Positions 6,157-13,905 of a stretch of 19,560 nucleotides of DNA are shown here, one piece after another; positions within the stretch are counted from its first letter, which is position 1, and every line of letters starts with the position of its first letter. Made by a program: the position numbers and the translations under genes. The notes beneath the pieces are model-generated. The model saw only the letters and a list, made by a program, of their open reading frames with translations, was not told the DNA's origin and did no database searches. Source of the stretch: SIG575 sp045643165 (GTDB taxonomy: Bacteria > Bacillota > Clostridia > Oscillospirales > Acutalibacteraceae); contig JAZUKF010000061.1 in NCBI GenBank assembly GCA_045643165.1, forward strand, positions 1 to 19,560. The letters are read 5' to 3'.

Positions 6157-8103
6157 TTAAATTTCAAATTCCTGTTTAATATTTTCGTAAAAACTCTTGC
6201 CGCCACGTCTTCCGTACCACACGACCTCAATGCCATAACGCTCCCAATCATCGGGAATGTTTCTGTCTAAAACGGAAACGGTATTTTGTTTCTTTTCAAG
6301 AGGTTTACGTTTTCCGATTATAGCATTATTGAAATAGTTATAAAAATCATAATCATAACTATGAACAAAATCTTCTCTGCCCGGAAGTTTCAGCATATTT
6401 TTCTGATATGCAAAAAGTTGCTCAAATACCTCCTCATCAATATTAAATTTCAAAAGAAAATCTTTGATTTCCTCATAAAATTCATCATGATTGTAGGCAA
6501 TTTCAAGGAACATACCCTCCTCAAAAGGCCACGACAAATCGCCGAAAATCTTATTGAAATACTGCCACTTTTTATTTCCTTCAATAGCATCCTTCAACAG
6601 TTTTTTAACCATGGCAAAAATCTTTCCGCCAACGGATTCCGGATTGTTTTCCAACCATTCATTAAGCATTTCATAAAACTTTTCATACTTTATGCCATGT
6701 TCAAAATAAAGATAAATCGCAAAGCATTGTAAAAGTCCGAAACAATGGAAACATTCTATTGAATAAGCCATCATTTCACTTTTTATAAACATTTCACGGT
6801 TCATACTTGCCGTGGAAACAATCATCTGTGAATGTTCTATAACGCCTTCGTTTTCAGAGGATGAAACACAATGAGTCTGATGAAGCGGTACGGGAACGGT
6901 TTCGATTTTGTGCTTTTTCATATACTCAGGCTCTGCAAGTTTTGAATTTACAAGCAGATAACAGTTAAACACAATAACGGAAACATGCTGTCCCGCCTCA
7001 AGAAGTTTACCCAATCCTCTTGAAAAACTTTCGTAGGTTTCACCGGGAAGTCCGAGAATAAGTTCGGAATATGTCATAATATTATTTTCATTATACAATG
7101 ACATCAAATCGCTGAAATGTTCAAAGGTCATATTCGTCCTTCCGATATTTTCAAGAACTTCTTCGGAAAAACTCTGGAAGGAAAGAGTTGCACCCTTACT
7201 CATTCCGTAATTATTAAGTTTTTCGTTGATCTCGTAAACTTCTTCATTACTGTTTTTAGCATAATTCACATGGAATTTCTGCGGATAACCGGTTTCAATA
7301 TATTTTTTAACCGAAAAATCAACGATATCTCTGTCCCTTTCAAACATTCCGAAATTGGCATCGGCACAAAAACAATAGTCAATGGAATGTTCGGAAAGCC
7401 ATTCAATTTCCCCGAAAACTCTTTCCAACGGGAAAAATCTGACCTTACTTTTTACACTGCCCCAATCACAGTATGCACATTTATAGGGACATCCCCTGTT
7501 TGTTTCGATAATAACGGAATATTTTATACTCTTATCTTCATCAACGATTTTATCAAAAAGCCCTTCAAGGTAAGGTGAAGGATAATCAAGACTTGTAATA
7601 ACTCTCGTGTTGCTTTTATGTACAGTACCGTTTTCATCCTTATAAAAAATGTTTGATACATCTTCAAGGCTTGTTCCGTCATTTAAAGCAAGGAGCAATT
7701 CCTTAAAAGGTTCTTCCCCTTCACCGACTATGGTAATATCAATATTATTATTCTCTTTCAGAAATTCAGCGGTTTCAGGTGTACTGTGTCCGCCGAAAAC
7801 AACGATACAATCGGGATATTTTTTCTTAAGCTTCTCTGCAAAAGTAAGATTATATTCGATATTCCAGATATAACCGGAAAAAGCAATAAGATAGGGGTTA
7901 TCAAGGGAATTTATCGTTTCGTCAATATCATCACGCCTGTAAATAAAGGGCATAAGGCGGTAGATTTTCTTAACCGTTTCATCGCTCCAAGCGTATGCCG
8001 CAATAGCGCCGACCGCATAGGGAAGATAAATCGAACCGCTGTATTCGGCATTTATCTGTACCATATACACGTTTTTCTTATCCGACACCGTTAACACTCC
8101 CAT
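6157..8103 (-). CDS. B12-binding-domain radical SAM protein
   Basis: The 648-residue protein has an N-terminal cobalamin-binding-type Rossmann domain (about 10-165) with FSGYIWN, the GGHSTPE loop (104-110) and VGEGEEPF (126-133). A radical SAM barrel follows (about 195-390) with the 4Fe-4S cysteines CPYKCAYCDWG (C205, C209, C212). The C-terminal extension (about 391-648) is unlike known accessory domains and has a small cysteine cluster CFHCFGLLQC (C451, C454, C460). Members catalyse radical methylations or rearrangements; the reaction here is unknown. The DxHxxG motif for base-off cobalamin is not visible. Translation may start at the ATG given, or at GTG 8088, which has GGGAG seven bases upstream; the ATG has only weak TTAAG. 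It starts 6 bases after a glycosyltransferase stop, so the two are probably co-translated. A role in modifying a lipid-linked sugar or its product is inference. Confidence 0.88.
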   Translation of the reverse strand: MGVLTVSDKKNVYMVQINAEYSGSIYLPYAVGAIAAYAWSDETVKKIYRLMPFIYRRDDIDETINSLDNPYLIAFSGYIWNIEYNLTFAEKLKKKYPDCIVVFGGHSTPETAEFLKENNNIDITIVGEGEEPFKELLLALNDGTSLEDVSNIFYKDENGTVHKSNTRVITSLDYPSPYLEGLFDKIVDEDKSIKYSVIIETNRGCPYKCAYCDWGSVKSKVRFFPLERVFGEIEWLSEHSIDYCFCADANFGMFERDRDIVDFSVKKYIETGYPQKFHVNYAKNSNEEVYEINEKLNNYGMSKGATLSFQSFSEEVLENIGRTNMTFEHFSDLMSLYNENNIMTYSELILGLPGETYESFSRGLGKLLEAGQHVSVIVFNCYLLVNSKLAEPEYMKKHKIETVPVPLHQTHCVSSSENEGVIEHSQMIVSTASMNREMFIKSEMMAYSIECFHCFGLLQCFAIYLYFEHGIKYEKFYEMLNEWLENNPESVGGKIFAMVKKLLKDAIEGNKKWQYFNKIFGDLSWPFEEGMFLEIAYNHDEFYEEIKDFLLKFNIDEEVFEQLFAYQKNMLKLPGREDFVHSYDYDFYNYFNNAIIGKRKPLEKKQNTVSVLDRNIPDDWERYGIEVVWYGRRGGKSFYENIKQEFEI

Positions 8104-8109
8104 CTTAAA

Positions 8110-8823
8110 TCATTTATGAGTAAATCTTATTCTGAATGCAGTTTTAAAATATTTAAAATTCTGAAAAAAAGAATTTTGAGAAGTTCCCTCTGTACGTGGC
8201 TTCCATTTCATGGGGATTTCGGCAAATTCATATCCGAGAACAAGCGGTTTCAAGGTCATTTCAAGGAAAACGGGATGTTTTTCCTCCAACCACTCGGTAT
8301 TTTTTAATAAATCCGCAGGTAAACATTTATATCCGCAGGTAAGGTCCGACAACTTTGAAAAGAACATAATCTGCATAATTTTCTGAAAAACAAAATTGCA
8401 GACAAGTTTCAAAAAATTATATCCTTTAAAATTTCCGCCCTTCATCCATCTTGATGCGGTGGAAACACAATCGGGAGATTTTTTTGCGATTTTAATAAAA
8501 TCCTTTATCAGATGAGGATCCGTTTCCATATCGGCAGACATAATTACACCGTGGCTTCCGGTCATAATTTCTATTGCGTCCTTATATGCGCCGCCGATAA
8601 AAGGTCTTTTCTGAAAAATAATTTTCACAAAATCGGGATATTGTTTTTCAAGTTTCCTTGAGATATCAACACATTCAGCCGTTGATTTTTCGCAAAGAAT
8701 AATAATTATATCTGCAATATCCGCTTTTTCGCACTCGTCAAAAACGACTTCCAAAGTTTTTTCCAGCAAATATGTTTCATTTAATGCGGGTATAAGCAGG
8801 GACATTCCGAAAAAACTTTTCAA
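8110..8823 (-). CDS. GT2 glycosyltransferase (polyprenol-phosphate type), paralogue A
   Basis: This GT-A enzyme transfers a sugar from a nucleotide donor; its closest recognisable relatives are DPM1/GtrB-like polyprenyl-phosphate transferases. The 237-residue protein shows SLLIPALNET (8-17), the acidic metal/donor loop SADMETDP (96-103), RWMKGGNF and the C-terminal RTEG-SQ-SFF segment. It is closely related to the gene at 11459-12232 along its whole length. The start is TTG 8823, with GGGGG seven bases upstream; with this start the paralogue's N-terminus (MIKFENVSIIIPA) aligns exactly without gaps. The longer frame's start at 8892 is the -35 box of the promoter, so it is not used. ATG at 8805 is a shorter alternative. 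The gene is first in an operon with the radical SAM protein and the phosphoesterase. Confidence 0.88.
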   Translation of the reverse strand: MKSFFGMSLLIPALNETYLLEKTLEVVFDECEKADIADIIIILCEKSTAECVDISRKLEKQYPDFVKIIFQKRPFIGGAYKDAIEIMTGSHGVIMSADMETDPHLIKDFIKIAKKSPDCVSTASRWMKGGNFKGYNFLKLVCNFVFQKIMQIMFFSKLSDLTCGYKCLPADLLKNTEWLEEKHPVFLEMTLKPLVLGYEFAEIPMKWKPRTEGTSQNSFFQNFKYFKTAFRIRFTHK

Positions 8824-8863
8824 GTCCACACCCCCGACAACAACACTACTACATTTTAAATCT

Positions 8864-8892
8864 ATTATAGCATTATGTTCTTTTATTGTCAA
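8864..8892 (-). promoter_or_regulatory. Consensus promoter of the GT2-radical SAM-phosphoesterase operon
   Basis: TTGACA (8892-8887) and TATAAT (8869-8864) on the minus strand, separated by exactly 17 bases, form a perfect sigma-A promoter. The predicted transcript start near 8857 lies 34 bases before the TTG start at 8823. Confidence 0.9.
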
Positions 8893-9017
8893 TGATTTAA
8901 CACATGATTGAAAAGAATTTTTATTCTGAATTTAATTCTTTCTGCCGATTATTGCAAATTAAGATTATTTCAAAATCATTTTTTCTTCAATCATAAGCAC
9001 ACCTGAAATGCTACCAT

Positions 9018-9066
9018 AGAAAAAGATGGTCATAAAAGGTGAAATACTTTTAAAACCATCTTTAAA
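9018..9066 (-). terminator. Terminator of the hydrolase-PHP unit
   Basis: A 9-bp perfect stem AAAGATGGT (9022-9030) and ACCATCTTT (9055-9063) carries, in the minus direction, a U-run (plus-strand GAAAAA at 9019-9024). It follows the PHP gene stop and separates the two operons. The remaining bases 8893-9017 hold nothing I can identify. Confidence 0.8.
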
Positions 9067-9088
9067 TTATACATTGTGTTATACTTAA

Positions 9089-9823
9089 TCAAACAAGAAT
9101 AATCGTACCCATTGTTTCCAAAAGGAAATCGTCATTTTTTAATATTTCGGCAAGTTCGAAGGAATTACAGGGACAACTTACAGTTCTTATATTTGCCAAG
9201 CCCTGATGACCTTCATGGTGAAAATCCGTTCCCGCAACAATAATCTTTTGATTATCCTTTCCGAACTTTGTGCTTAAAGCCACACCGCTGTTATGGTTGG
9301 GATGAAGATTAAATCCCTCAACTCCGTCAACACAGTCGGCATCCGCTCTTTCCAAGCCTTCCCTAAAAGGATGTGCCTGAATAAGAAAATTTTTATCATT
9401 TTTATACGCACGGTAAAAATCCTCATAAGTTCCGTCAAGATAATCGTAAATATCAAACAGATCTTTTTCATCAATTCCGAAAATAAGATAATCGTTATCG
9501 TTTTGAGATTTAAATCTTAACTCGGCACCTAAAATGACTTTAATGCCACGCTCTTCGCCACGCTTTTTCGCTTCGTGAAAATCCTTAAGATATGCTTCTA
9601 TTTCATCCTCCTTGCTTGTGCCGGTAGTAAGTCTTTCCAATGTCATTTTATAAAAATGATTTGTGATTGCGATACAATCAAAACCTATATCAGCATATCT
9701 GTCAATAACATCACAGGGTGCAAGGTCTGCACATCCGCTTGCGGGGGAAGTGTGTGCATGAAGTTCGATTTTGTATTTATATTGTTCGTTTAATTCGTTT
9801 TTTATTCCTTCGTACTGTTTCAT
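9089..9823 (-). CDS. PHP-domain metal-dependent hydrolase
   Basis: PHP proteins are trinuclear-metal phosphoesterases (histidinol phosphatase, 3'-5' exonuclease, cyclic-nucleotide or lipid-phosphate hydrolases). The 244-residue protein carries the full metal set in order: LHAHTS (H22, H24), GFDCIAITNH (D49, H56), GAEL (E101), IQAHPF (H151), NLHPNH (H174) and GTDFH (D200, H202). No polymerase or signal sequence is present, so it is probably cytosolic. The start ATG at 9823 follows the hydrolase stop by only 2 bases; the ribosome binding site must be inside the upstream gene, with only GGTGG at 15-20 bases, so translational coupling is likely. The longer frame starts with TTG inside the upstream gene. 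It is co-transcribed with the membrane hydrolase; the substrate is unknown. Confidence 0.88.
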   Translation of the reverse strand: MKQYEGIKNELNEQYKYKIELHAHTSPASGCADLAPCDVIDRYADIGFDCIAITNHFYKMTLERLTTGTSKEDEIEAYLKDFHEAKKRGEERGIKVILGAELRFKSQNDNDYLIFGIDEKDLFDIYDYLDGTYEDFYRAYKNDKNFLIQAHPFREGLERADADCVDGVEGFNLHPNHNSGVALSTKFGKDNQKIIVAGTDFHHEGHQGLANIRTVSCPCNSFELAEILKNDDFLLETMGTIILV

Positions 9824-9825
9824 AA

Positions 9826-11358
9826 TTATAAGTTTACCACCGGGGTTGAGATACAATACAGAGAATCTCCCACAACATATTTTATCTCAATATAATAGAA
9901 TTTTGCATTTGCGGGAACTTTTCCCGAAACATTATTATCGCCTATCGTACAGGTTGCGGTCAAAAGATTATATGAAGGACCTTTCTTGTCATATTTAAGC
10001 GGTGTTGTTGAATAGTAAATCGTTGCGGAAGATACATTCACGTCGCTTGAAGTGTTTAATTTAACAACGGGATTTCTGCCGGTGGGGAATTTTTTGATTT
10101 TCAAATCAATATCTTCATCACCGACAACTTTCTTCGCAAAAGTATATTGATAATTATTTTTGATGGCGGCAGACTGATTATGGATAAGAGAACTGTCGAT
10201 AGTCAAAATGCAATCGGGATTATTCTTCAACGATTTCAGATAACTCTTTGTATTAACATTCAAAGAAAAATAATTATCTTTGTTACCGCTGAGCCAGTAA
10301 ATCGGAATTTTCACATTATCCATTCTGTCCTGAGCAGACCATAATATCTGATTGTCTTTCGTCTTGAAATCTTTGAAAACACCGAGGTTTTCATCAAGAT
10401 ATGCTCCGCCGTAAATCATAACACCGAATGAAAAACGTGAATCATAACTTACTGTTTCCATGGCGGCAACGGAACCGACGGAAATACCCACAATACCGAT
10501 TTTATCCGGATTGACCGCAGAACATTTTTTAAGAAGATTATATGCCATGGATGAAGTTGCGGTAGCATGATAGATCCATGATTTATCAACATAATTCATC
10601 TTATCCCTTGCCGCTCTGTAATTCGGTTGAGGAGAAACGGTATATTTTTCTCTGTCAAGACAGTCGGGAAGAGCACGCTCCCACTCCTGTTTATTACTCA
10701 GGAAATATCCGCCTGTGTCAAAAGAAATTGCAACAAAACCTTTTTCCGCCCATTTTGCCGCCCATGTTGCACTTGCATGACCGCCGTTATCGTGAACAAG
10801 AACTACTGCGGGAAGATTGGAAGTACTTTCCACAGTATTGGGAAATGCAAGATACGCAAACACAAGCGTATTTCTTCCGTCAACGGAAGGTCCTTCAAAG
10901 GCAACGGAAAATACAGAACTGTTCGTATCCTTCCGCACGGCAAGATAATCAATAAAATATACGTTGGGAACAACTTTCATGATCTGATCATAAGCGGATT
11001 GCATTTTATTTTTTCTGTCCGCCGCACTCTCATTCCCGTTAAATTTAACGTTTACAACCGCACCGTCTCTTTCAACATCATCCATAATGCCGAAAAGATT
11101 ATTAGGCAAGTCCGTCGTAACGGCGGGAGAATATCTGTTGATTTCGGAAATATTTGCTTTATTCCTTTTTGAATATTTACTTGCAAAGATAAATCCGGAA
11201 ATTAAAAGCGTAGCAACTACTACGGCAATAATAATACTGATAATAGTAAAACGTCTGTCGTTTTCAGCCATCATACGGTTACTCATTGCAATTTCACGTT
11301 CAAATTCTTCCCTGTCCATTTCTTCAGTTTCTAAAATGAACTTATCGTCTTTATTCAT
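9826..11358 (-). CDS. Membrane-anchored alpha/beta hydrolase
   Basis: This is probably an esterase or acyl hydrolase acting outside the cell. The 510-residue protein has an N-terminal cytoplasmic stretch rich in Glu/Asp (1-36), one membrane helix (about 38-60), a region of unknown type (65-155), an alpha/beta hydrolase domain (about 165-412) and a C-terminal beta-rich domain (about 420-510). Catalytic residues are visible: nucleophile S293 in GISVGS, acid D361 in SGNKDNYF and H393 in SLIHNQ. The oxyanion-type loop is LVHDNGGH (187-194). It resembles dienelactone-hydrolase and acetyl-xylan-esterase-like families but is not assigned. The start ATG at 11358 follows GGTGA. It has its own promoter (11411-11439) and is followed by the PHP gene with 2 bases between. 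The substrate may be an acylated glycan, given the flanking glycosyltransferases; this is inference. Confidence 0.85.
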   Translation of the reverse strand: MNKDDKFILETEEMDREEFEREIAMSNRMMAENDRRFTIISIIIAVVVATLLISGFIFASKYSKRNKANISEINRYSPAVTTDLPNNLFGIMDDVERDGAVVNVKFNGNESAADRKNKMQSAYDQIMKVVPNVYFIDYLAVRKDTNSSVFSVAFEGPSVDGRNTLVFAYLAFPNTVESTSNLPAVVLVHDNGGHASATWAAKWAEKGFVAISFDTGGYFLSNKQEWERALPDCLDREKYTVSPQPNYRAARDKMNYVDKSWIYHATATSSMAYNLLKKCSAVNPDKIGIVGISVGSVAAMETVSYDSRFSFGVMIYGGAYLDENLGVFKDFKTKDNQILWSAQDRMDNVKIPIYWLSGNKDNYFSLNVNTKSYLKSLKNNPDCILTIDSSLIHNQSAAIKNNYQYTFAKKVVGDEDIDLKIKKFPTGRNPVVKLNTSSDVNVSSATIYYSTTPLKYDKKGPSYNLLTATCTIGDNNVSGKVPANAKFYYIEIKYVVGDSLYCISTPVVNL

Positions 11359-11410
11359 TCCACATCACCAAATCATAATATTTATTAAAAAACTTGTTTT
11401 CTCATTATCA

Positions 11411-11439
11411 ATTTTATAATATCATGCTCGAATTGTCAA
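11411..11439 (-). promoter_or_regulatory. Promoter of the hydrolase-PHP unit
   Basis: TTGACA (11439-11434) and TAAAAT (11416-11411) are separated by exactly 17 bases on the minus strand, about 50 bases before the hydrolase ATG. A 9-bp inverted repeat, TTATAATAT (11414-11422) and ATATTATAA (11442-11450), overlaps the -10 and flanks the -35 and may be an operator; in AT-rich DNA it could be chance. Confidence 0.8.
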
Positions 11440-11458
11440 TAATATTATAACTGTTTTC

Positions 11459-12232
11459 TTAAATCAGATATTTGTTAATATCCGCATCTTCGGTTTTTTT
11501 CGATTTCATAATATCTTTCTTTTCGATTTTACGGGATTTATAAACAGTTCCGAAATAGGAAAAACATTTAAAGAAAGAAATTTGAGAATCCCCTTCCGTT
11601 CTTTTCCTCCAAACGGCAGGCACCTGCTCAAACTCCATGCCGAGACGGACGGTTTTCAGACATGTTTCAAGCACAAAAGGATGGCGTTCTTCCTCCCAGT
11701 CGATTGCCTGCATAAGTTTCGTAGGGTAAAGACGAAATCCGTATGTCATATCGCATAATTTCGTTTTAAACAAAACCTTCAGCATATTCTGAAAAATAAA
11801 ATTAAGCACAAGTTTAATATAATTATAACCGTGGAAGCCTCCGCCCTTCATCCACCTTGTAGCCACGATTATTTTTTGCGGATTTAATTTACTTTTCTCG
11901 ATAAATTTATGAATAACACGGGGATCCATATCCATATCGGCCGCAGCCATAATCACATGAGAGCCTTTTGCAAAATCAATGGCTTCCCTGTAAGCGTTGC
12001 CGAGATACGGCTTTTTCTGATAATAAATTTTAACATCAAAATCCGGATATTTTTGTACACACTTGTCCGCAGTTGCTTTACATTCATCCAATGTTTTTTC
12101 GCAAAGGACAAGAATGATCTCTTTAATATCGCTTTTATCACAGGTTGCGGAGATGATTTCAAAAGTTCTTTCAAGAAGATATGTTTCATTTATCGCAGGA
12201 ATAATTATTGATACATTTTCAAATTTTATCAT
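11459..12232 (-). CDS. GT2 glycosyltransferase (polyprenol-phosphate type), paralogue B
   Basis: The 257-residue protein is a close relative of the gene at 8110-8823: shared SIIIPAINET, CEKT loop, RWMKGGGF and RTEG-SQISFF blocks, with a slightly longer charged C-terminal tail. The metal/donor loop ADMDMDP has three acidic residues (D99, D101, D103). Like its relatives it should move a sugar from a nucleotide donor to a polyprenol phosphate or similar lipid carrier. The ATG at 12232 is chosen because GGAG lies 7 bases before it and the transcript start (near 12256) makes the longer start at 12259 impossible. No terminator is seen before the hydrolase promoter 20 bases downstream, so read-through into that unit is possible. 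Confidence 0.88.
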   Translation of the reverse strand: MIKFENVSIIIPAINETYLLERTFEIISATCDKSDIKEIILVLCEKTLDECKATADKCVQKYPDFDVKIYYQKKPYLGNAYREAIDFAKGSHVIMAAADMDMDPRVIHKFIEKSKLNPQKIIVATRWMKGGGFHGYNYIKLVLNFIFQNMLKVLFKTKLCDMTYGFRLYPTKLMQAIDWEEERHPFVLETCLKTVRLGMEFEQVPAVWRKRTEGDSQISFFKCFSYFGTVYKSRKIEKKDIMKSKKTEDADINKYLI

Positions 12233-12262
12233 CAAACCACTCCACTGTAAATTTATCATTTC

Positions 12263-12291
12263 ATTTTATCATTAAAATAATCTTTTGTCAA
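12263..12291 (-). promoter_or_regulatory. Promoter of GT2 paralogue B
   Basis: TTGACA (12291-12286) and TAAAAT (12268-12263) on the minus strand are separated by exactly 17 bases, 31 bases before the ATG. It is divergent from the proS promoter, with about 33 bases between the two -35 boxes. Confidence 0.85.
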
Positions 12292-12324
12292 TCAAAAAAA
12301 TTTGAAAATCAGCAGGAAAAAATA

Positions 12325-12353
12325 TTGAAATGATTACGGGGATATGATATAAT
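12325..12353 (+). promoter_or_regulatory. Promoter of proS
   Basis: TTGAAA (12325-12330) and TATAAT (12348-12353), with exactly 17 bases between, are followed by a leader of about 33 bases. The leader is too short for a T-box riboswitch. Confidence 0.85.
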
Positions 12354-12392
12354 ACCATTTAAAAAGTAATACTTATAAAGGGGTTGAGATAA

Positions 12393-13829
12393 ATGGCTCA
12401 ACAGAAAAAAATGGTTGAGGAAATCACTTCCATGGATGTTGATTTCACAAAATGGTACACGGATGTTGTAAAAAAAGCCGAACTTGCTTCATATTCATCG
12501 GTGAGAGGGTGTATGGTTGTACGCCCTTACGGTACCGCACTTTGGGAAAATATCCGTAATGAGCTTGACAGGAGATTTAAGGAAACAGGGCATGAAAACG
12601 TAATGATGCCCATGTTCATCCCGGAAGGACTTCTTCAAAAAGAAAAGGATCACGTTGAGGGATTTGCTCCGGAAGTTGCCTGGGTAACTCACGGCGGTGA
12701 AGAAAAACTTCAGGAAAGACTTTGTGTCCGTCCCACCTCGGAAACTCTTTTCTGCGACCATTACTCGGAAGTTATTCATTCTTACAGAGATTTACCGAAA
12801 CTTTACAATCAGTGGTGTTCCGTATGCCGTTGGGAAAAGACTACAAGACCTTTCCTCAGAACAATGGAATTTTTCTGGCAGGAAGGTCATACGATGCACG
12901 AAACTCCCGAAGAAGCCATTGAGGAAACGGAAAGAATGTTAAATATTTATGCCGATTTCTGCGAATCATGTCTTGCAATTCCCGTGGTAAAAGGTAAAAA
13001 GACGGATAAAGAAAAGTTTGCGGGAGCCGAATCTACATATACGATCGAGGCTCTTATGCATGACGGAAAAGCACTTCAAAGCGGTACAAGCCACTATTTC
13101 GGCGACGGTTTTTCAAAAGCATTTGATGTTGTTTTCACCGGCAGAGATAATTCTCCCCAATATCCGCACCAGACTTCGTGGGGCATGTCAAGCCGTATTA
13201 TCGGTGCGATAATTATGACTCACGGCGATGATAACGGTCTTGTACTTCCTCCCGCCGTTGCACCCACACAGGTTATCGTTCTTCCCATTGCTCAACATAA
13301 GGAAGGCGTACTTGACAAGGCAAGAGAACTTACGGAAAAGATTTCTTCATTCTGCCGTGCGAAAATTGATGACAGCGATAATTCCGCAGGTTGGAAATTT
13401 GCGGAATATGAAATGAAGGGTGTTCCGCTTCGTCTTGAAATCGGTCCGAAGGATATCGAAAATAATCAATGTGTCCTTGTTCGCCGTGATAACAGAGAAA
13501 AAGTTTTTGTTTCCCTTGACGAACTTGAAACGAAAATCCCGGAACTTCTTAAAGCGGTTCATGACGGACTTTACGAAAAAGCCCTTGCAAGACGTGAGGA
13601 AATGACATACAGCGTTGACACTCTTGATGATATGATAAAGAACGCCGAAAGCCGTCCCGGATTTATAAAAGCCATGTGGTGCGGTGATTTAGAGTGTGAG
13701 GAAAAACTTAAAGAAGTTGCAGGCGTAACATCAAGATGTATTCCCTTTGAGCAGGAGGAAATTTCCGATAAATGTGTTTGCTGCGGAAAACCCGCAAAGC
13801 ACATGCTTTATTGGGGCAAAGCCTATTAA
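12393..13829 (+). CDS. proS: Prolyl-tRNA synthetase, archaeal/eukaryote-like type
   Basis: This class IIa enzyme charges tRNA-Pro with proline in the cytosol. The 478-residue protein contains motif 2 (FLRTMEFFWQEGH, near 154-166), motif 3 (SWGMSSRIIGA, 262-272) and a shared anticodon-binding domain (about 293-400). The C-terminal zinc domain has C430, C435, C461 and C464 and the invariant WGKAY end, whose terminal tyrosine is typical of this form. It lacks the INS editing insertion of the bacterial long type. The start ATG is preceded by AAAGGGG at 9 bases. It is a single gene between its own promoter and terminator. This form is known in clostridia and elsewhere, so its presence is not by itself evidence of recent transfer. 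Confidence 0.97.
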   Translation: MAQQKKMVEEITSMDVDFTKWYTDVVKKAELASYSSVRGCMVVRPYGTALWENIRNELDRRFKETGHENVMMPMFIPEGLLQKEKDHVEGFAPEVAWVTHGGEEKLQERLCVRPTSETLFCDHYSEVIHSYRDLPKLYNQWCSVCRWEKTTRPFLRTMEFFWQEGHTMHETPEEAIEETERMLNIYADFCESCLAIPVVKGKKTDKEKFAGAESTYTIEALMHDGKALQSGTSHYFGDGFSKAFDVVFTGRDNSPQYPHQTSWGMSSRIIGAIIMTHGDDNGLVLPPAVAPTQVIVLPIAQHKEGVLDKARELTEKISSFCRAKIDDSDNSAGWKFAEYEMKGVPLRLEIGPKDIENNQCVLVRRDNREKVFVSLDELETKIPELLKAVHDGLYEKALARREEMTYSVDTLDDMIKNAESRPGFIKAMWCGDLECEEKLKEVAGVTSRCIPFEQEEISDKCVCCGKPAKHMLYWGKAY

Positions 13830-13840
13830 AGCCTATTAAA
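13821..13840. repeat. 10-bp tandem duplication over the proS stop codon
   Basis: GCCTATTAAA occurs twice in direct succession (13821-13830, 13831-13840). The first copy holds the last two codons (Ala, Tyr) and the stop of proS. Confidence 0.9.
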
Positions 13841-13842
13841 AT

Positions 13843-13896
13843 AAAAAATTGATGGTTTTGAGAAGAAAACAGTTCTTTCGAAACCATCATTTTTTA
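13843..13896. terminator. Bidirectional terminator between proS and the RACE-like gene
   Basis: The stem TGATGGTTT (13850-13858) pairs with AAACCATCA (13881-13889). An A-run lies on the left and a T-run on the right, so it can end the plus-strand proS transcript and the minus-strand operon. Confidence 0.88.
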
Positions 13897-13905
13897 TCTT
13901 TATTT

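Noticed and set aside
6286..6732. Plus-strand open frames opposite the radical SAM gene (also 7117-7578 and 7786-8094)
   Set aside because: Antisense to a long gene with clear cysteine motif; no start signals.
10627..11172. Plus-strand open frame opposite the membrane hydrolase
   Set aside because: Antisense to a gene with a full catalytic set; no ribosome binding site and no recognisable domain.
12233..12259. Longer N-terminus of GT2 paralogue B
   Set aside because: It would begin at or before the predicted transcript start; the ATG at 12232 has a good ribosome binding site.
12354..12392. T-box or other riboswitch before proS
   Set aside because: The leader is only about 33 bases from the promoter and shows no hairpin.
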